NCBI RefSeq assembly: GCF_001542855.1
Contig: NZ_LNBY01000020.1
Location: 124,001-188,000, forward strand
Length of the DNA stretch: 64,000 bases
Reading direction: 5' to 3'
Source of the DNA: Erythrobacter sp. AP23
GTDB lineage: Bacteria > Pseudomonadota > Alphaproteobacteria > Sphingomonadales > Sphingomonadaceae
Within the stretch, counting starts at the first letter, position 1, and each line of letters starts with the position of its first letter. Below the pieces are notes generated by a model. That model made no database searches. It saw nothing but the letters and a program-made list of their open reading frames with translations, and had not been told where the DNA came from. Shown here piece by piece: positions 28,422 through 36,951 of the stretch. Both the position numbers and the translations under genes were made by a program.

Positions 28422-29534
28422 ATGCGACTATGGGCGAAAGCGGCATGGATGGCGGGCGCGATGGCGTCACTGTGCCTTGTCTCGTCGCCGGCGCGGGCCG
28501 ACGTCAAGGCAGGGGTGGATGCCTGGACAAGCGGCGATTTCGCGACCGCGGTGCGCGAATGGGCAGGGCCTGCCGCGCAAGGCGATCCCGACGCGCAGTT
28601 CAACATGGCGCAGGCCTATCGTCTCGGGCGCGGGGTCGATACGGATCTCGAACAGGCCGAAGCACTTTATGCCAGGGCAGCGGCACAGGGGCACGTCAAG
28701 GCGGCCGACAATTACGGATTGCTGCTGTTCCAGCGCGGCGCGCGCGAGGAAGCCATGCCTTATGTTGCGGCAGCCGCCACGCGCGGCGATCCGCGGGCGC
28801 AGTATCTTCTCGGCATCGCGCATTTCAATGGCGATCTCGTGGAGAAGGACTGGCGACGGGCCTATGCCTTGCTGACACTGGCCAATTCGGCGGGCCTGCC
28901 GCAGGCCCGCGGCGCGCTGGCACAGATGGACCAATATATTTCCCTCGAGGATCGTCAGGCGGCCCAGCCGCTTGCCGCATCGCTCAAATCGGAAGCCGAA
29001 GCCGCGCGCGCGCGCCAGCTTGCCGCGGTCGACCTTGCGCTGGGCACCGACGCGCCGGCGGGGCCCGTGGTCACTGCGCCGCAGCAGCCGCCCGTGGCGC
29101 GGCCTGCGGGAACGCCGCGTGTATCCGGCAATGCACCGCCTGCGAGCACTGCGGGGGCGGACTTCACCATCCCTACCCCTACGCCTGCCCCGACGGTCGT
29201 AGCGCGGCGTGAGGAGGAGGCGCTTTCGCGCGCGGCGGTGGCGGTTTCGAATTCGCCGCCCGCCGTCAGCGCTGCGCCCGCACCGGCAACGCGCGTTGCT
29301 GCTTCGACGGGACCGTGGAAGGTCCAGCTTGGCGCCTTCGGTATTGCCGGCAATGCCCAGCGGCTGTGGAGCCGGCTGGAGGATCGAGCCGAGATCGCCG
29401 GACGTACGCGCCTGCTGGTTCCGGCGGGCAGGCTGACGAAGCTGCTTGCGGGCGGCTATGCCACGCGCGACGAGGCCAGCGCGGCCTGCGCTTCGCTCAA
29501 GCGCAGTGGCCAGGAATGCATCGTGACTCGTTAG
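28422..29534 (+). CDS. Sel1-repeat and SPOR-domain periplasmic protein
   Basis: A 370-residue secreted protein. A signal peptide (about 1-27, ending ARA-D) is followed by Sel1-like repeats (about 28-160; e.g. DAQFNMAQAYRLGRGV, RAQYLLGIAHFNGDLV), a Pro/Ala/Thr-rich linker (about 200-290) and a C-terminal SPOR domain (about 295-370, starting WKVQLGAFG). It is divergent from parA over a 230-base region that must hold both promoters. I use the second of two adjacent ATGs because ggaagga is optimally spaced from it. Probably a septal peptidoglycan-binding adaptor. Confidence 0.87.
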   Translation: MRLWAKAAWMAGAMASLCLVSSPARADVKAGVDAWTSGDFATAVREWAGPAAQGDPDAQFNMAQAYRLGRGVDTDLEQAEALYARAAAQGHVKAADNYGLLLFQRGAREEAMPYVAAAATRGDPRAQYLLGIAHFNGDLVEKDWRRAYALLTLANSAGLPQARGALAQMDQYISLEDRQAAQPLAASLKSEAEAARARQLAAVDLALGTDAPAGPVVTAPQQPPVARPAGTPRVSGNAPPASTAGADFTIPTPTPAPTVVARREEEALSRAAVAVSNSPPAVSAAPAPATRVAASTGPWKVQLGAFGIAGNAQRLWSRLEDRAEIAGRTRLLVPAGRLTKLLAGGYATRDEASAACASLKRSGQECIVTR

Positions 29535-29594
29535 GCCAAGTCACTTGGCAATGTGACTGGCTGTGCTAGTGCGGCGATACGCAGGGAGGTCCGC

Positions 29595-30884
29595 ATGAGC
29601 GCTGAAGCCACGATCACGCCCGATATGAAGGATACCAAACCCGCTGCGCCGATTGCGGCATCGGGCACCGGTCGGATTGGCAGCCTCGATTTTATCCGCG
29701 GGCTCGCCGTCATGGGTATCCTGGCAGCGAATATCGTGGCCTTCGGGCAGCCGATGACGGCTTACATGTATCCCGATGCCTTCACCGTCCCGCACAGCGA
29801 GGCGGAAGACTGGATGTGGGTCGCGCAATTCGTCCTGATCGACGGGAAAATGCGGGGGCTCTTCTCACTGTTGTTCGGCGCGGGGATGTATCTGTTCCTC
29901 GAGAAAGCCTGGGCGCGCGGGCAGGGCCGCTGGCTTCAGGCGCAGCGCCTGTTCTGGCTCGGCCTGTTCGGCCTGTTGCACTATTTCTTCATCTGGCGCG
30001 GCGATATCCTGTTTCTTTATGGGTGCGCCGGACTGGCGGCACTGCTGTTCGTCGGGCTGTCCCGGCGCAAGCAGCTTGTCATCGGCTTGCTCGGTTATCT
30101 CGGCGGTGTCTTGCTTTATGGCGGATTCGTCGGATTGCTTCCAGCTGTTGCGGATACCGAACTCGGAGAGCGTGCTGGCTATGCGCAAATGGCCGAGGAT
30201 CTGGAGACCGAGAAACAAGCCGACCTCGCCGATGGGGCACTGGAAACGGAGCTGATCTCGAGTGGAGACTACGCTGGCTGGGTATCGCACAATTTTTCCG
30301 CACACGCCGGCGATTTGCCGTTTTTTCTTTTTCTCTTCTGGTTCGAGACCTTGCCACTGATGCTGATCGGCATGGCTGCCTATCGCTATGGCCTGTTCGA
30401 TGGCGGCGTCGATCCCGGACGCCAGCGCAGATGGGGTTGGGGGCTGCTGGTGATCGGTACGGCCCTGACGGTTCCGGTGGCCCTGTGGGCCAAGGATGGC
30501 GGGCTGACCTATTACGGCACGCTGGCGGCCATGGTCGGCTATTCGATGCTGCCGCGCGGGCTCGTGATCCTCGGCCTCGTCGCGCTGCTGGCCCTGTGGG
30601 GGCAGAGCGCCGGCGGCTGGCTGGCCGAGCGCATCGCCGCCGCAGGTCGCGCAGCCTTTACCAATTACCTGGGCACGTCGGTCGTGATGTTGTTGGTATT
30701 CCATGGCTGGGCGGGCGGATTGTTCGGCGAATTGGGCCGTAGCGAGCTGTATCTCGTCATGCTGGCCACCTGGGTGTTGATGCTGCTGTGGTCCAAGCCC
30801 TGGCTGGAACGTTATCGATTCGGCCCGCTGGAGTGGCTTTGGCGCTGCCTCACTTACAGAAAGCTTTTCGCGCTGAGGCGATGA
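29595..30884 (+). CDS. DUF418-domain membrane protein
   Basis: A 429-residue polytopic inner-membrane protein of the DUF418/YeiB family. The N-terminal signature GSLDFIRGLAVMGILAANI is followed by about ten hydrophobic segments, and the C-terminal half carries the DUF418 part (LGTSVVMLLVFHGW, then FGPLEWLWRCLTY). Function is unknown in general; related acyltransferase-3-like topology has been proposed. The ATG at 29595 is preferred to one at 29553 because gggaggt precedes it. It ends 17 bases before the candidate Fur box of bfd. Confidence 0.88.
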   Translation: MSAEATITPDMKDTKPAAPIAASGTGRIGSLDFIRGLAVMGILAANIVAFGQPMTAYMYPDAFTVPHSEAEDWMWVAQFVLIDGKMRGLFSLLFGAGMYLFLEKAWARGQGRWLQAQRLFWLGLFGLLHYFFIWRGDILFLYGCAGLAALLFVGLSRRKQLVIGLLGYLGGVLLYGGFVGLLPAVADTELGERAGYAQMAEDLETEKQADLADGALETELISSGDYAGWVSHNFSAHAGDLPFFLFLFWFETLPLMLIGMAAYRYGLFDGGVDPGRQRRWGWGLLVIGTALTVPVALWAKDGGLTYYGTLAAMVGYSMLPRGLVILGLVALLALWGQSAGGWLAERIAAAGRAAFTNYLGTSVVMLLVFHGWAGGLFGELGRSELYLVMLATWVLMLLWSKPWLERYRFGPLEWLWRCLTYRKLFALRR

Positions 30885-30901
30885 CATTCGGGGCTTGCTA
30901 T

Positions 30902-30916
30902 TGAGAACGACTCTCA
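30902..30916 (+). promoter_or_regulatory. Candidate Fur box upstream of bfd
   Basis: The 15-base segment tgagaac-g-actctca is a 7-1-7 inverted repeat, the architecture of Fur sites. It is 40 bases upstream of the bfd start and 18 bases after the DUF418 stop. Fur control of bfd-bfr is well known; this instance is inference. Confidence 0.5.
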
Positions 30917-30955
30917 CTAAACCTGCACTTGCGAATCGGTCGCAGGAGTTTTCGA

Positions 30956-31144
30956 GTGTACGTTTGTATCTGCAACGCCATCAGGGAAACCGAGCTGCGC
31001 CGCGCCGCGCGCCACGTTTCGGGCGACGCGCAGGCGTGCTACGCGGCGCTGGGCAAGCCAGCCTGCTGCGGAACCTGCCTCGACGAGGCCGACGGCATCC
31101 TGCAGGAAGAGCGCGAGCTCGGTTTCGTCCCCGCCGCGGCCTGA
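30956..31144 (+). CDS. bfd: Bacterioferritin-associated ferredoxin
   Basis: A 62-residue BFD-like [2Fe-2S] protein that releases iron from bacterioferritin. The four cysteines are in the canonical spacing, CIC near the N-terminus and CCGTC near residue 39 (GKPACCGTCLDEA). I use the GTG at 30956, which has caggag about 8 bases upstream and gives the usual VCICN N-terminus; an ATG at 30929 would add an unrelated leader. bfr follows after 126 bases on the same strand, and a Fur-like site lies upstream. Confidence 0.93.
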   Translation: MYVCICNAIRETELRRAARHVSGDAQACYAALGKPACCGTCLDEADGILQEERELGFVPAAA

Positions 31145-31270
31145 GCGGTCGCTAACGCAAATCGCTCGCAACTGGCGGATTTCCGCCATTTTTTACCGTC
31201 TTGACCCTTGCCAAGCAGCCGCTTGAGGGCGCATAGGGGCGCCCTGTTCAGCAGCCAAGGAGTCAGGGCC

Positions 31271-31762
31271 GTGAAAGGCGATCAAAAGGTCATCGAGTTC
31301 CTCAACAAGGCGCTCACCAACGAACTGACCGCGATCAACCAGTACTGGCTTCACTACCGCGTGCTGGCCGATTGGGGCGTGACCAAGCTCGCCGAATACG
31401 AACGCCACGAATCGATCGACGAGATGAAGCATGCCGATGTGCTCGCCGAGCGCATCCTGTTTCTCAATGGCCTCCCCAACTTCCAGGCGATCCACAAGCT
31501 CAAGGTCGGGGAAACGGTCGAGGAAATCCTCAAGGCCGACCTCGCGGTGGAAATGGAAGCCATCCCGCTGCTCAAGGACGCCATCGCCTATTGCGAAGAA
31601 GTGCGCGATTATACCACGCGCGAAATCTTCGAACGCATCCTCGAGAGCGAGGAAGAGCATGTCGACTTCCTCGAAACGCAATTCGACATGATCGCGCGCA
31701 TGGGACTGGAAAACTACGTCCAGCTCAACAGCAAGCCTGCCGGCGAGGGCGAGGACGGCTGA
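31271..31762 (+). CDS. bfr: Bacterioferritin
   Basis: A 163-residue four-helix bundle iron-storage protein. Ferroxidase-centre residues Glu18, Glu51 and His54 are visible around NELTAINQY and ESIDEMKHAD, with the haem-ligand Met52, and a second Glu pair in ESEEEH. The GTG at 31271 with aaggagt about 10 bases upstream gives the standard start KGDQKVIEFLN; the frame is open upstream but without homology. It works with bfd just upstream to store and release iron. Confidence 0.96.
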   Translation: MKGDQKVIEFLNKALTNELTAINQYWLHYRVLADWGVTKLAEYERHESIDEMKHADVLAERILFLNGLPNFQAIHKLKVGETVEEILKADLAVEMEAIPLLKDAIAYCEEVRDYTTREIFERILESEEEHVDFLETQFDMIARMGLENYVQLNSKPAGEGEDG

Positions 31763-31768
31763 CCTTTC

Positions 31769-31975
31769 TCAGTTCACGCGCCAGAATGTCGCGTGGACAC
31801 CGCCATGTTTGGAGAGGCGGGCGAGGCGTTGCTCGCCGTCCCAGATTTCCGCATCGCCCCTGCCGACATTTATATCGGCGATGGTCAATGCCGTGGCGAT
31901 GTCGAGAGCTTCCAGCGCGAAGGGCTTGTCATTTTGCCCTGCCTGTTTGTGAATCGAAACGCGGAGTTTGTTCAT
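31769..31975 (-). CDS. Small conserved-looking hypothetical protein
   Basis: A 68-residue protein, MNKLRVSIHKQAGQNDKP..., with a strong AAGGAGATGAG ribosome binding site on the minus strand immediately upstream. Codon use fits its neighbours. It ends six bases from the bfr stop (convergent). I do not recognise the family; the composition suggests a small soluble beta-rich protein. The overlapping plus-strand frame at 31793-32008 has no RBS and is rejected. Confidence 0.65.
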   Translation of the reverse strand: MNKLRVSIHKQAGQNDKPFALEALDIATALTIADINVGRGDAEIWDGEQRLARLSKHGGVHATFWRVN

Positions 31976-32081
31976 CTCTCATCTCCTTGCCCCGAAAGCG
32001 GCTTATGACAGAGTTAGATGAACCGCAGCCGACACGATCGTGGCATTCGTCGCGCAAATGACTTCATGTGTCGCTGCAGGG

Positions 32082-32588
32082 CTAGTCGCCCTGGGAATTC
32101 GCCGCATTGCGGCGTTCGCGCATGCGCTCGCGATTGCGTCGGGCGGCGGTGCGCGTTTCCCTCAGGAATGATCCAAGGCCCGCCACCAGCAAGCCCATGC
32201 TGATTACCCAGGTCGCGGCCACCAGCGTCCCGAGCGGTGTGGTCACGAAGGCACTGACGAACAGCAGGACGATTACCACACTGATGGCCAGCGCCGAGGC
32301 GGTGCTGAACATTACCGCCCGCTGAGCGTGGATGCGGCGCATTTCGAGTGCCGGCAGTTCGGCGCGCAGTGCATCGACGTCGCCCTCCTCGCCGGCATTG
32401 AGGATGCGTTCGATCTTGTTGGCCACCCAGATCAACCGATTGGTCATTACGTTCATAACGGCACCGATGCCCGCGAGCAGGAAGGCTGGAGCAAGGCTGA
32501 GCTGGACGACTTGTTGAACGCGAAGGGTCGAACTGGTGCGTTCGATGATCTCGATCCCGGGAAGAGGGGCCAGGATATCGAGCAGCAT
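32082..32588 (-). CDS. DUF2721-family membrane protein
   Basis: A 168-residue protein with three hydrophobic segments (about 25-50, 90-112, 118-140) and a charged Arg-rich C-terminus. The pattern LSLAPAFLLAGIGAVMNVM and RRIHAQRAVMFSTASAL is typical of DUF2721. Its start overlaps the stop of der (GTGATG; either GTG at 32591 or ATG at 32588). Function unknown; coupled to der only by position. Confidence 0.82.
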   Translation of the reverse strand: MLLDILAPLPGIEIIERTSSTLRVQQVVQLSLAPAFLLAGIGAVMNVMTNRLIWVANKIERILNAGEEGDVDALRAELPALEMRRIHAQRAVMFSTASALAISVVIVLLFVSAFVTTPLGTLVAATWVISMGLLVAGLGSFLRETRTAARRNRERMRERRNAANSQGD

Positions 32589-34021
32589 CACCGTTCCCCG
32601 CTGTAATTGCCGCCACCGCCCTTATTGGCATTGTAGGGGTTTTTCGGGCTCTTGAGCACCACGCGAACGGGCACCGCTTCAAAGCCCAGCTTGTCGCGAA
32701 TACCGTTGACCAGATAGCGCTCGTAACTCTTGGGCAGCATATCGAGCCGCGTGCCGAAAACCACGAAACGCGGCGGGCGGATGCTGGCTTGGGTGATATA
32801 CCGCAGCTTGATCCGACGGCCGCCGGGAGCGGGGGGCGGATTGGCCTCTAGCGCATCGTCGAACCACCGGTTTAGCGCGGCGGTGGGCACGCGGCGGCTC
32901 CATGCCTCGCGCAGCTCGAAGGCGGCGCCGAGCATCTGGTCGAGGCCTTTGCCGGTTTTGGCACTGACCGCGAACAGCGGCACGCCGCGGACCTGCGCGA
33001 GGCCTTCGTTCAACGCATTGCGGATGCCGTTGAACAAGGCGCTTGCTCCTTCGGCGACGTCCCATTTGTTGATCGCGATCATCAAAGCGCGGCCTTCTTC
33101 GAGCACCATATTGGCGATCTTGAGATCCTGCGATTCGAGCCCGCGCGTCGCATCGAGCAACAGTACGACGACCTCTGCAAAGTCGACCGCGCGCCGCGCA
33201 TCGGCGACCGATAGACGTTCCAGCTTGTCGGTGACCTGCGCCTTCTTGCGCATGCCGGCGGTGTCGATCAGCCTGATCTCGCGCGTCTCACCGCTCTTGG
33301 GATCTCTCCATTCCCAGTCGACCGCGATCGAGTCGCGCGTGATCCCGGCTTCCGGTCCCGTAAGCAGGCGGTCTTCGCCCACCAGGCGGTTGATCAGCGT
33401 CGACTTGCCGGCATTGGGCCGGCCGACGATGGCCAGTTTGAGCGGGCCTGCCAACAGCGCTTCCTCGTCCTCCTCGTCGATGTCGGCCTCGATCTCAGCG
33501 GCTTCCGCCTTGGCGCCGATGATCGGCCACAGATTGTGGAAGAGGTCGGCGATGCCTTCGCCATGTTCGGCGCTGATGGCAGCCGGTTCTCCGAAACCGA
33601 GCGAGAAGCTTTCGAGTATGCCGGCATCGCCCTGCGTGCCCTCGGCCTTGTTGGCGACGAGAACGACCGGGACTTCCTGTTCGCGCAACCAACGCGCGAT
33701 TTCCTCGTCGAGGGGGGTCAGGCCAACGCGCGAATCGAATACGAATAGCGCGGCGTCCGCGTCTTCCAGGCTGACTTCGGTCTGCCTGCGCATGCGCCCC
33801 GGGAGGGATTGGGCATCCTCGTCTTCCCAGCCCGCGGTATCGACGATCTGAAATTCGAGCCCGGCAATCTCGGCATCGCCGAAGCGGCGGTCGCGCGTGA
33901 CGCCGGGCTGGTCGTCGACCAAAGCCAGGCGCTTGCCCACGAGACGATTGAACAGCGTCGACTTTCCGACGTTCGGTCGGCCGATGATGATTACCGTGGG
34001 TTTGGAGGAGGAGGGCACCAT
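32588..34021 (-). CDS. der: Ribosome biogenesis GTPase Der (EngA)
   Basis: A 477-residue tandem-GTPase that assists 50S subunit assembly. First G domain: GRPNVGKST near residue 12, DTAGW, NKAEG. Second: GRPNAGKST near 210, DTAGMRKKAQV, NKWDV. A KH-like C-terminal domain ends the protein (YERYLVNGIRDKLGFEAVPVRV). An acidic linker (EIEADIDEEDEE) joins the two GTPase domains. The ATG at 34021 is chosen as it is close to the first G domain; an upstream start adds 13 residues with no homology. Downstream gene is DUF2721, overlapping. Confidence 0.97.
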   Translation of the reverse strand: MVPSSSKPTVIIIGRPNVGKSTLFNRLVGKRLALVDDQPGVTRDRRFGDAEIAGLEFQIVDTAGWEDEDAQSLPGRMRRQTEVSLEDADAALFVFDSRVGLTPLDEEIARWLREQEVPVVLVANKAEGTQGDAGILESFSLGFGEPAAISAEHGEGIADLFHNLWPIIGAKAEAAEIEADIDEEDEEALLAGPLKLAIVGRPNAGKSTLINRLVGEDRLLTGPEAGITRDSIAVDWEWRDPKSGETREIRLIDTAGMRKKAQVTDKLERLSVADARRAVDFAEVVVLLLDATRGLESQDLKIANMVLEEGRALMIAINKWDVAEGASALFNGIRNALNEGLAQVRGVPLFAVSAKTGKGLDQMLGAAFELREAWSRRVPTAALNRWFDDALEANPPPAPGGRRIKLRYITQASIRPPRFVVFGTRLDMLPKSYERYLVNGIRDKLGFEAVPVRVVLKSPKNPYNANKGGGGNYSGER

Positions 34022-34141
34022 GATGGCGCGGCAAGTGGCGCTTTGCGAGCCGCTTTGCAAGCGGCAGCGCCATCAGGGTTAATTCGCGTTAACCGTAACC
34101 CGCAGGGTCGCGGCAAGGACAAGCGGCATAATCGTGCCGCC

Positions 34142-34720
34142 ATGAGGAAGAATCTTGCCGCTTTCGCCCTGCTCGCTTGCGCCTCACCCGCGCTTGCAGA
34201 AGACTTCGATGGTTTTGCCGATCGGAATGCGGAGCTGGAAGCCTATCTGCAATGTGTACCCTATGCCCGCGAGGTGTCGGGAATCCAGATCTACGGCGAT
34301 GCACACACGTGGTGGGAACAGGCCCAGGGGCGCTATGCAACCGGTACCACGCCGCGTCCCGGCGCGGTGATGGCCTTCCGTCCGCATCGCAGCATGCAAC
34401 TGGGCCATGTCGCCGCGGTCAGCCGGGTGCTCGATTCGCGCCGCGTGCTGCTCGACCACGCCAATTGGTCGCCGATCAACGGGCGCCGCGGGCAGATCGA
34501 GAAGGATGTGCTGGCTATCGACGTGTCTCAGGCAAACGATTGGAGCGAGGTGCGGGTCTGGTATGCCCCCCTGGGCAAGGTCGGCACCACCGCCTGGCCG
34601 GTCGAAGGCTTTATCTATTCGGATCGCAATGCGCAGTCGCGCGCGCAATACGCCATGGCTCCCGCCCGCAAGCAGACATCGAAGCGCTTCCTCAGCGCCT
34701 TTGCTGCCTACGCCGAGTAA
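34142..34720 (+). CDS. CHAP-domain secreted amidase/peptidase
   Basis: A 192-residue secreted protein with a Sec signal peptide (about 1-19, ending ALA-E) and a CHAP domain: nucleophile Cys in LQCVPYAREVSG, His in LGHVAAVSRV and a downstream DHANWS. CHAP enzymes cleave peptidoglycan peptides or glutathionyl-spermidine; here cell-wall hydrolysis is most likely. The gene is divergent from der. The frame is open upstream but the signal peptide fixes the start. Confidence 0.9.
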   Translation: MRKNLAAFALLACASPALAEDFDGFADRNAELEAYLQCVPYAREVSGIQIYGDAHTWWEQAQGRYATGTTPRPGAVMAFRPHRSMQLGHVAAVSRVLDSRRVLLDHANWSPINGRRGQIEKDVLAIDVSQANDWSEVRVWYAPLGKVGTTAWPVEGFIYSDRNAQSRAQYAMAPARKQTSKRFLSAFAAYAE

Positions 34721-35005
34721 TCATTCCGCCTTGGCGACGGGCGGATCGTCGCCCAGGTCCTCGAACCAGGCCTCGACCGGGCCGCTGAGCTTGAGCGTCA
34801 GCGGATTGCCGTGGCGATCGACGGTCTTGCCAGCCTGAACGCGCACCCAGCCTTCGGAAATCGAATATTCCTCGATGTCGGTGCGCTGCCTGCCCTTGAA
34901 GCGGATGCCCACGCCGCGCTGGAGTACCTCCATCTGGAAATGCTCGCTCTTCGGATTGACCGAAAGGCGGTCGGGCGGGGTCTGGCTCTTCGTTTCGTCG
35001 CTCAT
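34721..35005 (-). CDS. DUF3297-family protein
   Basis: A 94-residue protein matching DUF3297: PDRLSVNPKSEHF, RGVGIRFKG, EEYSISEGWVRVQAG and GNPLTLKLSGPVEAWFE. No signal peptide. Function unknown, though the family is widespread in proteobacteria. Its stop directly abuts the CHAP gene stop (convergent). Confidence 0.88.
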   Translation of the reverse strand: MSDETKSQTPPDRLSVNPKSEHFQMEVLQRGVGIRFKGRQRTDIEEYSISEGWVRVQAGKTVDRHGNPLTLKLSGPVEAWFEDLGDDPPVAKAE

Positions 35006-35169
35006 GGCGCGCGCCCCTAATCCGCGGCGCGGCGCCTCGCAAGAGCAATTGGACGAGAGGTGCGCCCGCCGCGCTTGCGCAATGCCTCGCTCTCTACTAG
35101 AGGCACGCGCCTACACGCGAAGGGTCGGGTGAGAACCTTGGCGCCTTTCGCGCAGCTTCGTTCGGGTTT

Positions 35170-35254
35170 GCGGGCGTGGCGGAACTGGTAGACGCGCTGG
35201 TTTTAGGTACCAGTATCGAAAGATGTGGGGGTTCGAGTCCCTTCGCCCGCACCA
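35170..35254 (+). tRNA. tRNA-Leu (TAG)
   Basis: A class II tRNA with a long variable arm. Acceptor gcgggcg pairs cgcccgc; the anticodon stem CTGGT/ACCAG closes the loop TTTAGGT, giving anticodon TAG (leucine CUA). The T arm has GTTCGAGTCCC and CCA is encoded. It lies about 60 bases upstream of tig. Confidence 0.96.
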
Positions 35255-35317
35255 GTGCCGCCGCAGCGCGATACCCCATCGCACATGTCGCATTTGGAAA
35301 GTCACGAGTTTCAACCC

Positions 35318-36883
35318 ATGCAAATCAAAGAGACCGCCAACGAGGGCCTCAAGCGCGCCTACACCGTCACGATTCCGGCCAAGGAAATCGACGAGCGGGT
35401 CAACAGCGAAGTCAAGAAGATCGCCCCGCAGGTGAAGATGCCCGGCTTCCGCCCGGGCAAGGTGCCCGCCAATCTCGTGCGCAAGATGCATGGCGAGCAG
35501 CTGCACGCGCAGACGGTCAACGACATGATCCGCGAATCGGTCGACAAGGTGATGGCGGAAAACAAGCTGCGCCCGGCGATGCAGCCCAAGGTCGAGCTCG
35601 ACGAAGGCTATGAGGAAGGCAAGGATGCCTCGCTCACGGTCGAAGTCGAAGTGCTGCCGGACATCGAAGCGCCCGATACCGATGGCCTCGAGCTCGAGCG
35701 GCTGACCGTTCCGGTCACCGACGAGCAGGTCGCCGAAGCGGTCGAGCGTATCGCGTCGAACAACAAGAGCTACAAGGACGCCGCGAAGACGAAGAAAGCG
35801 GCCGATGGCGACCAGCTGATCATCGATTTCGTCGGCCGCGTCGACGGCACCGAGTTCGAAGGTGGGAAGGCCGAGAACACCCCGCTGGTAATCGGCTCGG
35901 GCCAGTTCATTCCCGGCTTCGAGGAACAGCTCACCGGCGCGAAGACTGGCGACACGAAGACCATCACGGTCACCTTCCCCGAGGATTATCCGGCCGAAAA
36001 CCTCAAGGGCAAGGAAGCCGAATTCGATGTCACCGTTCAGCAGGTGAAGGTCCCGTCCGAGACCGAAATCGACGACGAGTTCGCCAAGAACCTCGGCCTC
36101 GACAGTCTCGACAAGCTCAAGGAACTGCTGCGCGGACAGCTAGAGCAGGAGACCTCGGGTCTCACCCGCACGCAGATGAAGCGCCAGCTGCTCGACACGC
36201 TCGCCGCCGGTCACGACTTTGCCGTCCCGCAGGGCATGGTCGATGCCGAATTCGACCAGATCTGGGCGCAGCTGCAGCAGGAAGCCGCGCAGTCCGACGA
36301 TGCCGAAGCCATGCTCAAGGAAATGGAAGACGAGAAGGACGACTATCGCAAGATCGCCGAACGTCGCGTCCGCCTCGGCCTGCTGCTGTCGGAGATCGGC
36401 CAGAAGAACGGCGTCGAGGTCAATGCCAACGAGATGAACATGCTCATCCAGCAGGCGGCCCAGCAATATCGCGCCGAAGACCGCGAACGGTTCGTCCAGT
36501 ACGTCCAGTCGGAACCGATGGCCGCCGCACAGCTGCGCGCGCCGCTCTATGAAGACAAGGTCGTCGACTTCCTCTTCGACAAGGCCGAAATCACCGACCG
36601 CGAAGTGACGCGCGAGGAACTCGAAGCCGCGATCGAGGCGGAAGAAAGCACGGACGAGAAGCCGAAGAAGAAGGCGCCTGCCAAGAAAGCTCCGGCGAAG
36701 AAGAAGGCGGATTCGAAGAAGGCGGACGACAAGCCGGCCGCGAAGAAGGCCCCGGCCAAGAAGGCTGCCGCCAAGAAACCGGCGGCTAAAAAGGCCGACG
36801 CCAAGGCTCCGGCCAAGAAGCCTGCTGCGAAAAAGGCTCCTGCCAAGAAGCCAGCGGCCAAGAAGACCGACGCCAAGAAGTGA
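35318..36883 (+). CDS. tig: Trigger factor with histone-H1-like Lys/Ala tail
   Basis: A 521-residue ribosome-associated chaperone and peptidyl-prolyl isomerase. Ribosome-binding domain at the N-terminus (MPGFRPGKVP is the ribosome loop), FKBP-like PPIase domain (about 155-240, GDQLIIDFVGRVDG, FIPGFEEQLTG) and a helical C-terminal domain to about residue 440. Beyond that, about 74 residues are almost only Lys, Ala and Pro in KKAPAKK-type units, unlike the E. coli protein. The ATG at 35318 fits the family N-terminus MQIKETANEGL; an earlier ATG at 35285 lacks an RBS. No obvious SD precedes 35318. Confidence 0.94.
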   Translation: MQIKETANEGLKRAYTVTIPAKEIDERVNSEVKKIAPQVKMPGFRPGKVPANLVRKMHGEQLHAQTVNDMIRESVDKVMAENKLRPAMQPKVELDEGYEEGKDASLTVEVEVLPDIEAPDTDGLELERLTVPVTDEQVAEAVERIASNNKSYKDAAKTKKAADGDQLIIDFVGRVDGTEFEGGKAENTPLVIGSGQFIPGFEEQLTGAKTGDTKTITVTFPEDYPAENLKGKEAEFDVTVQQVKVPSETEIDDEFAKNLGLDSLDKLKELLRGQLEQETSGLTRTQMKRQLLDTLAAGHDFAVPQGMVDAEFDQIWAQLQQEAAQSDDAEAMLKEMEDEKDDYRKIAERRVRLGLLLSEIGQKNGVEVNANEMNMLIQQAAQQYRAEDRERFVQYVQSEPMAAAQLRAPLYEDKVVDFLFDKAEITDREVTREELEAAIEAEESTDEKPKKKAPAKKAPAKKKADSKKADDKPAAKKAPAKKAAAKKPAAKKADAKAPAKKPAAKKAPAKKPAAKKTDAKK

Positions 36884-36905
36884 ATCCTATCGATTAGGAC
36901 GCGCG

Positions 36906-36935
36906 AGGGGCGGCGGACTGCGGTCGGCCGCCCCT
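36906..36935 (+). terminator. Rho-independent terminator after tig
   Basis: A strong hairpin, aggggcggc at 36906-36914 pairing gccgcccct at 36927-36935, 23 bases after the tig stop and before the convergent antiporter gene. Followed only by a short T-poor stretch. Confidence 0.75.
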
Positions 36936-36951
36936 TGTCGTTGGGGCAGGG

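Noticed and set aside
31793-32008. Plus-strand small frame overlapping the hypothetical gene at 31769
   Set aside because: No RBS; the minus-strand frame has a strong one.
36661-36883. Simple sequence repeat or CRISPR-like array in the tig tail
   Set aside because: The repeat is at protein level only; nucleotide units vary and there are no spacers.
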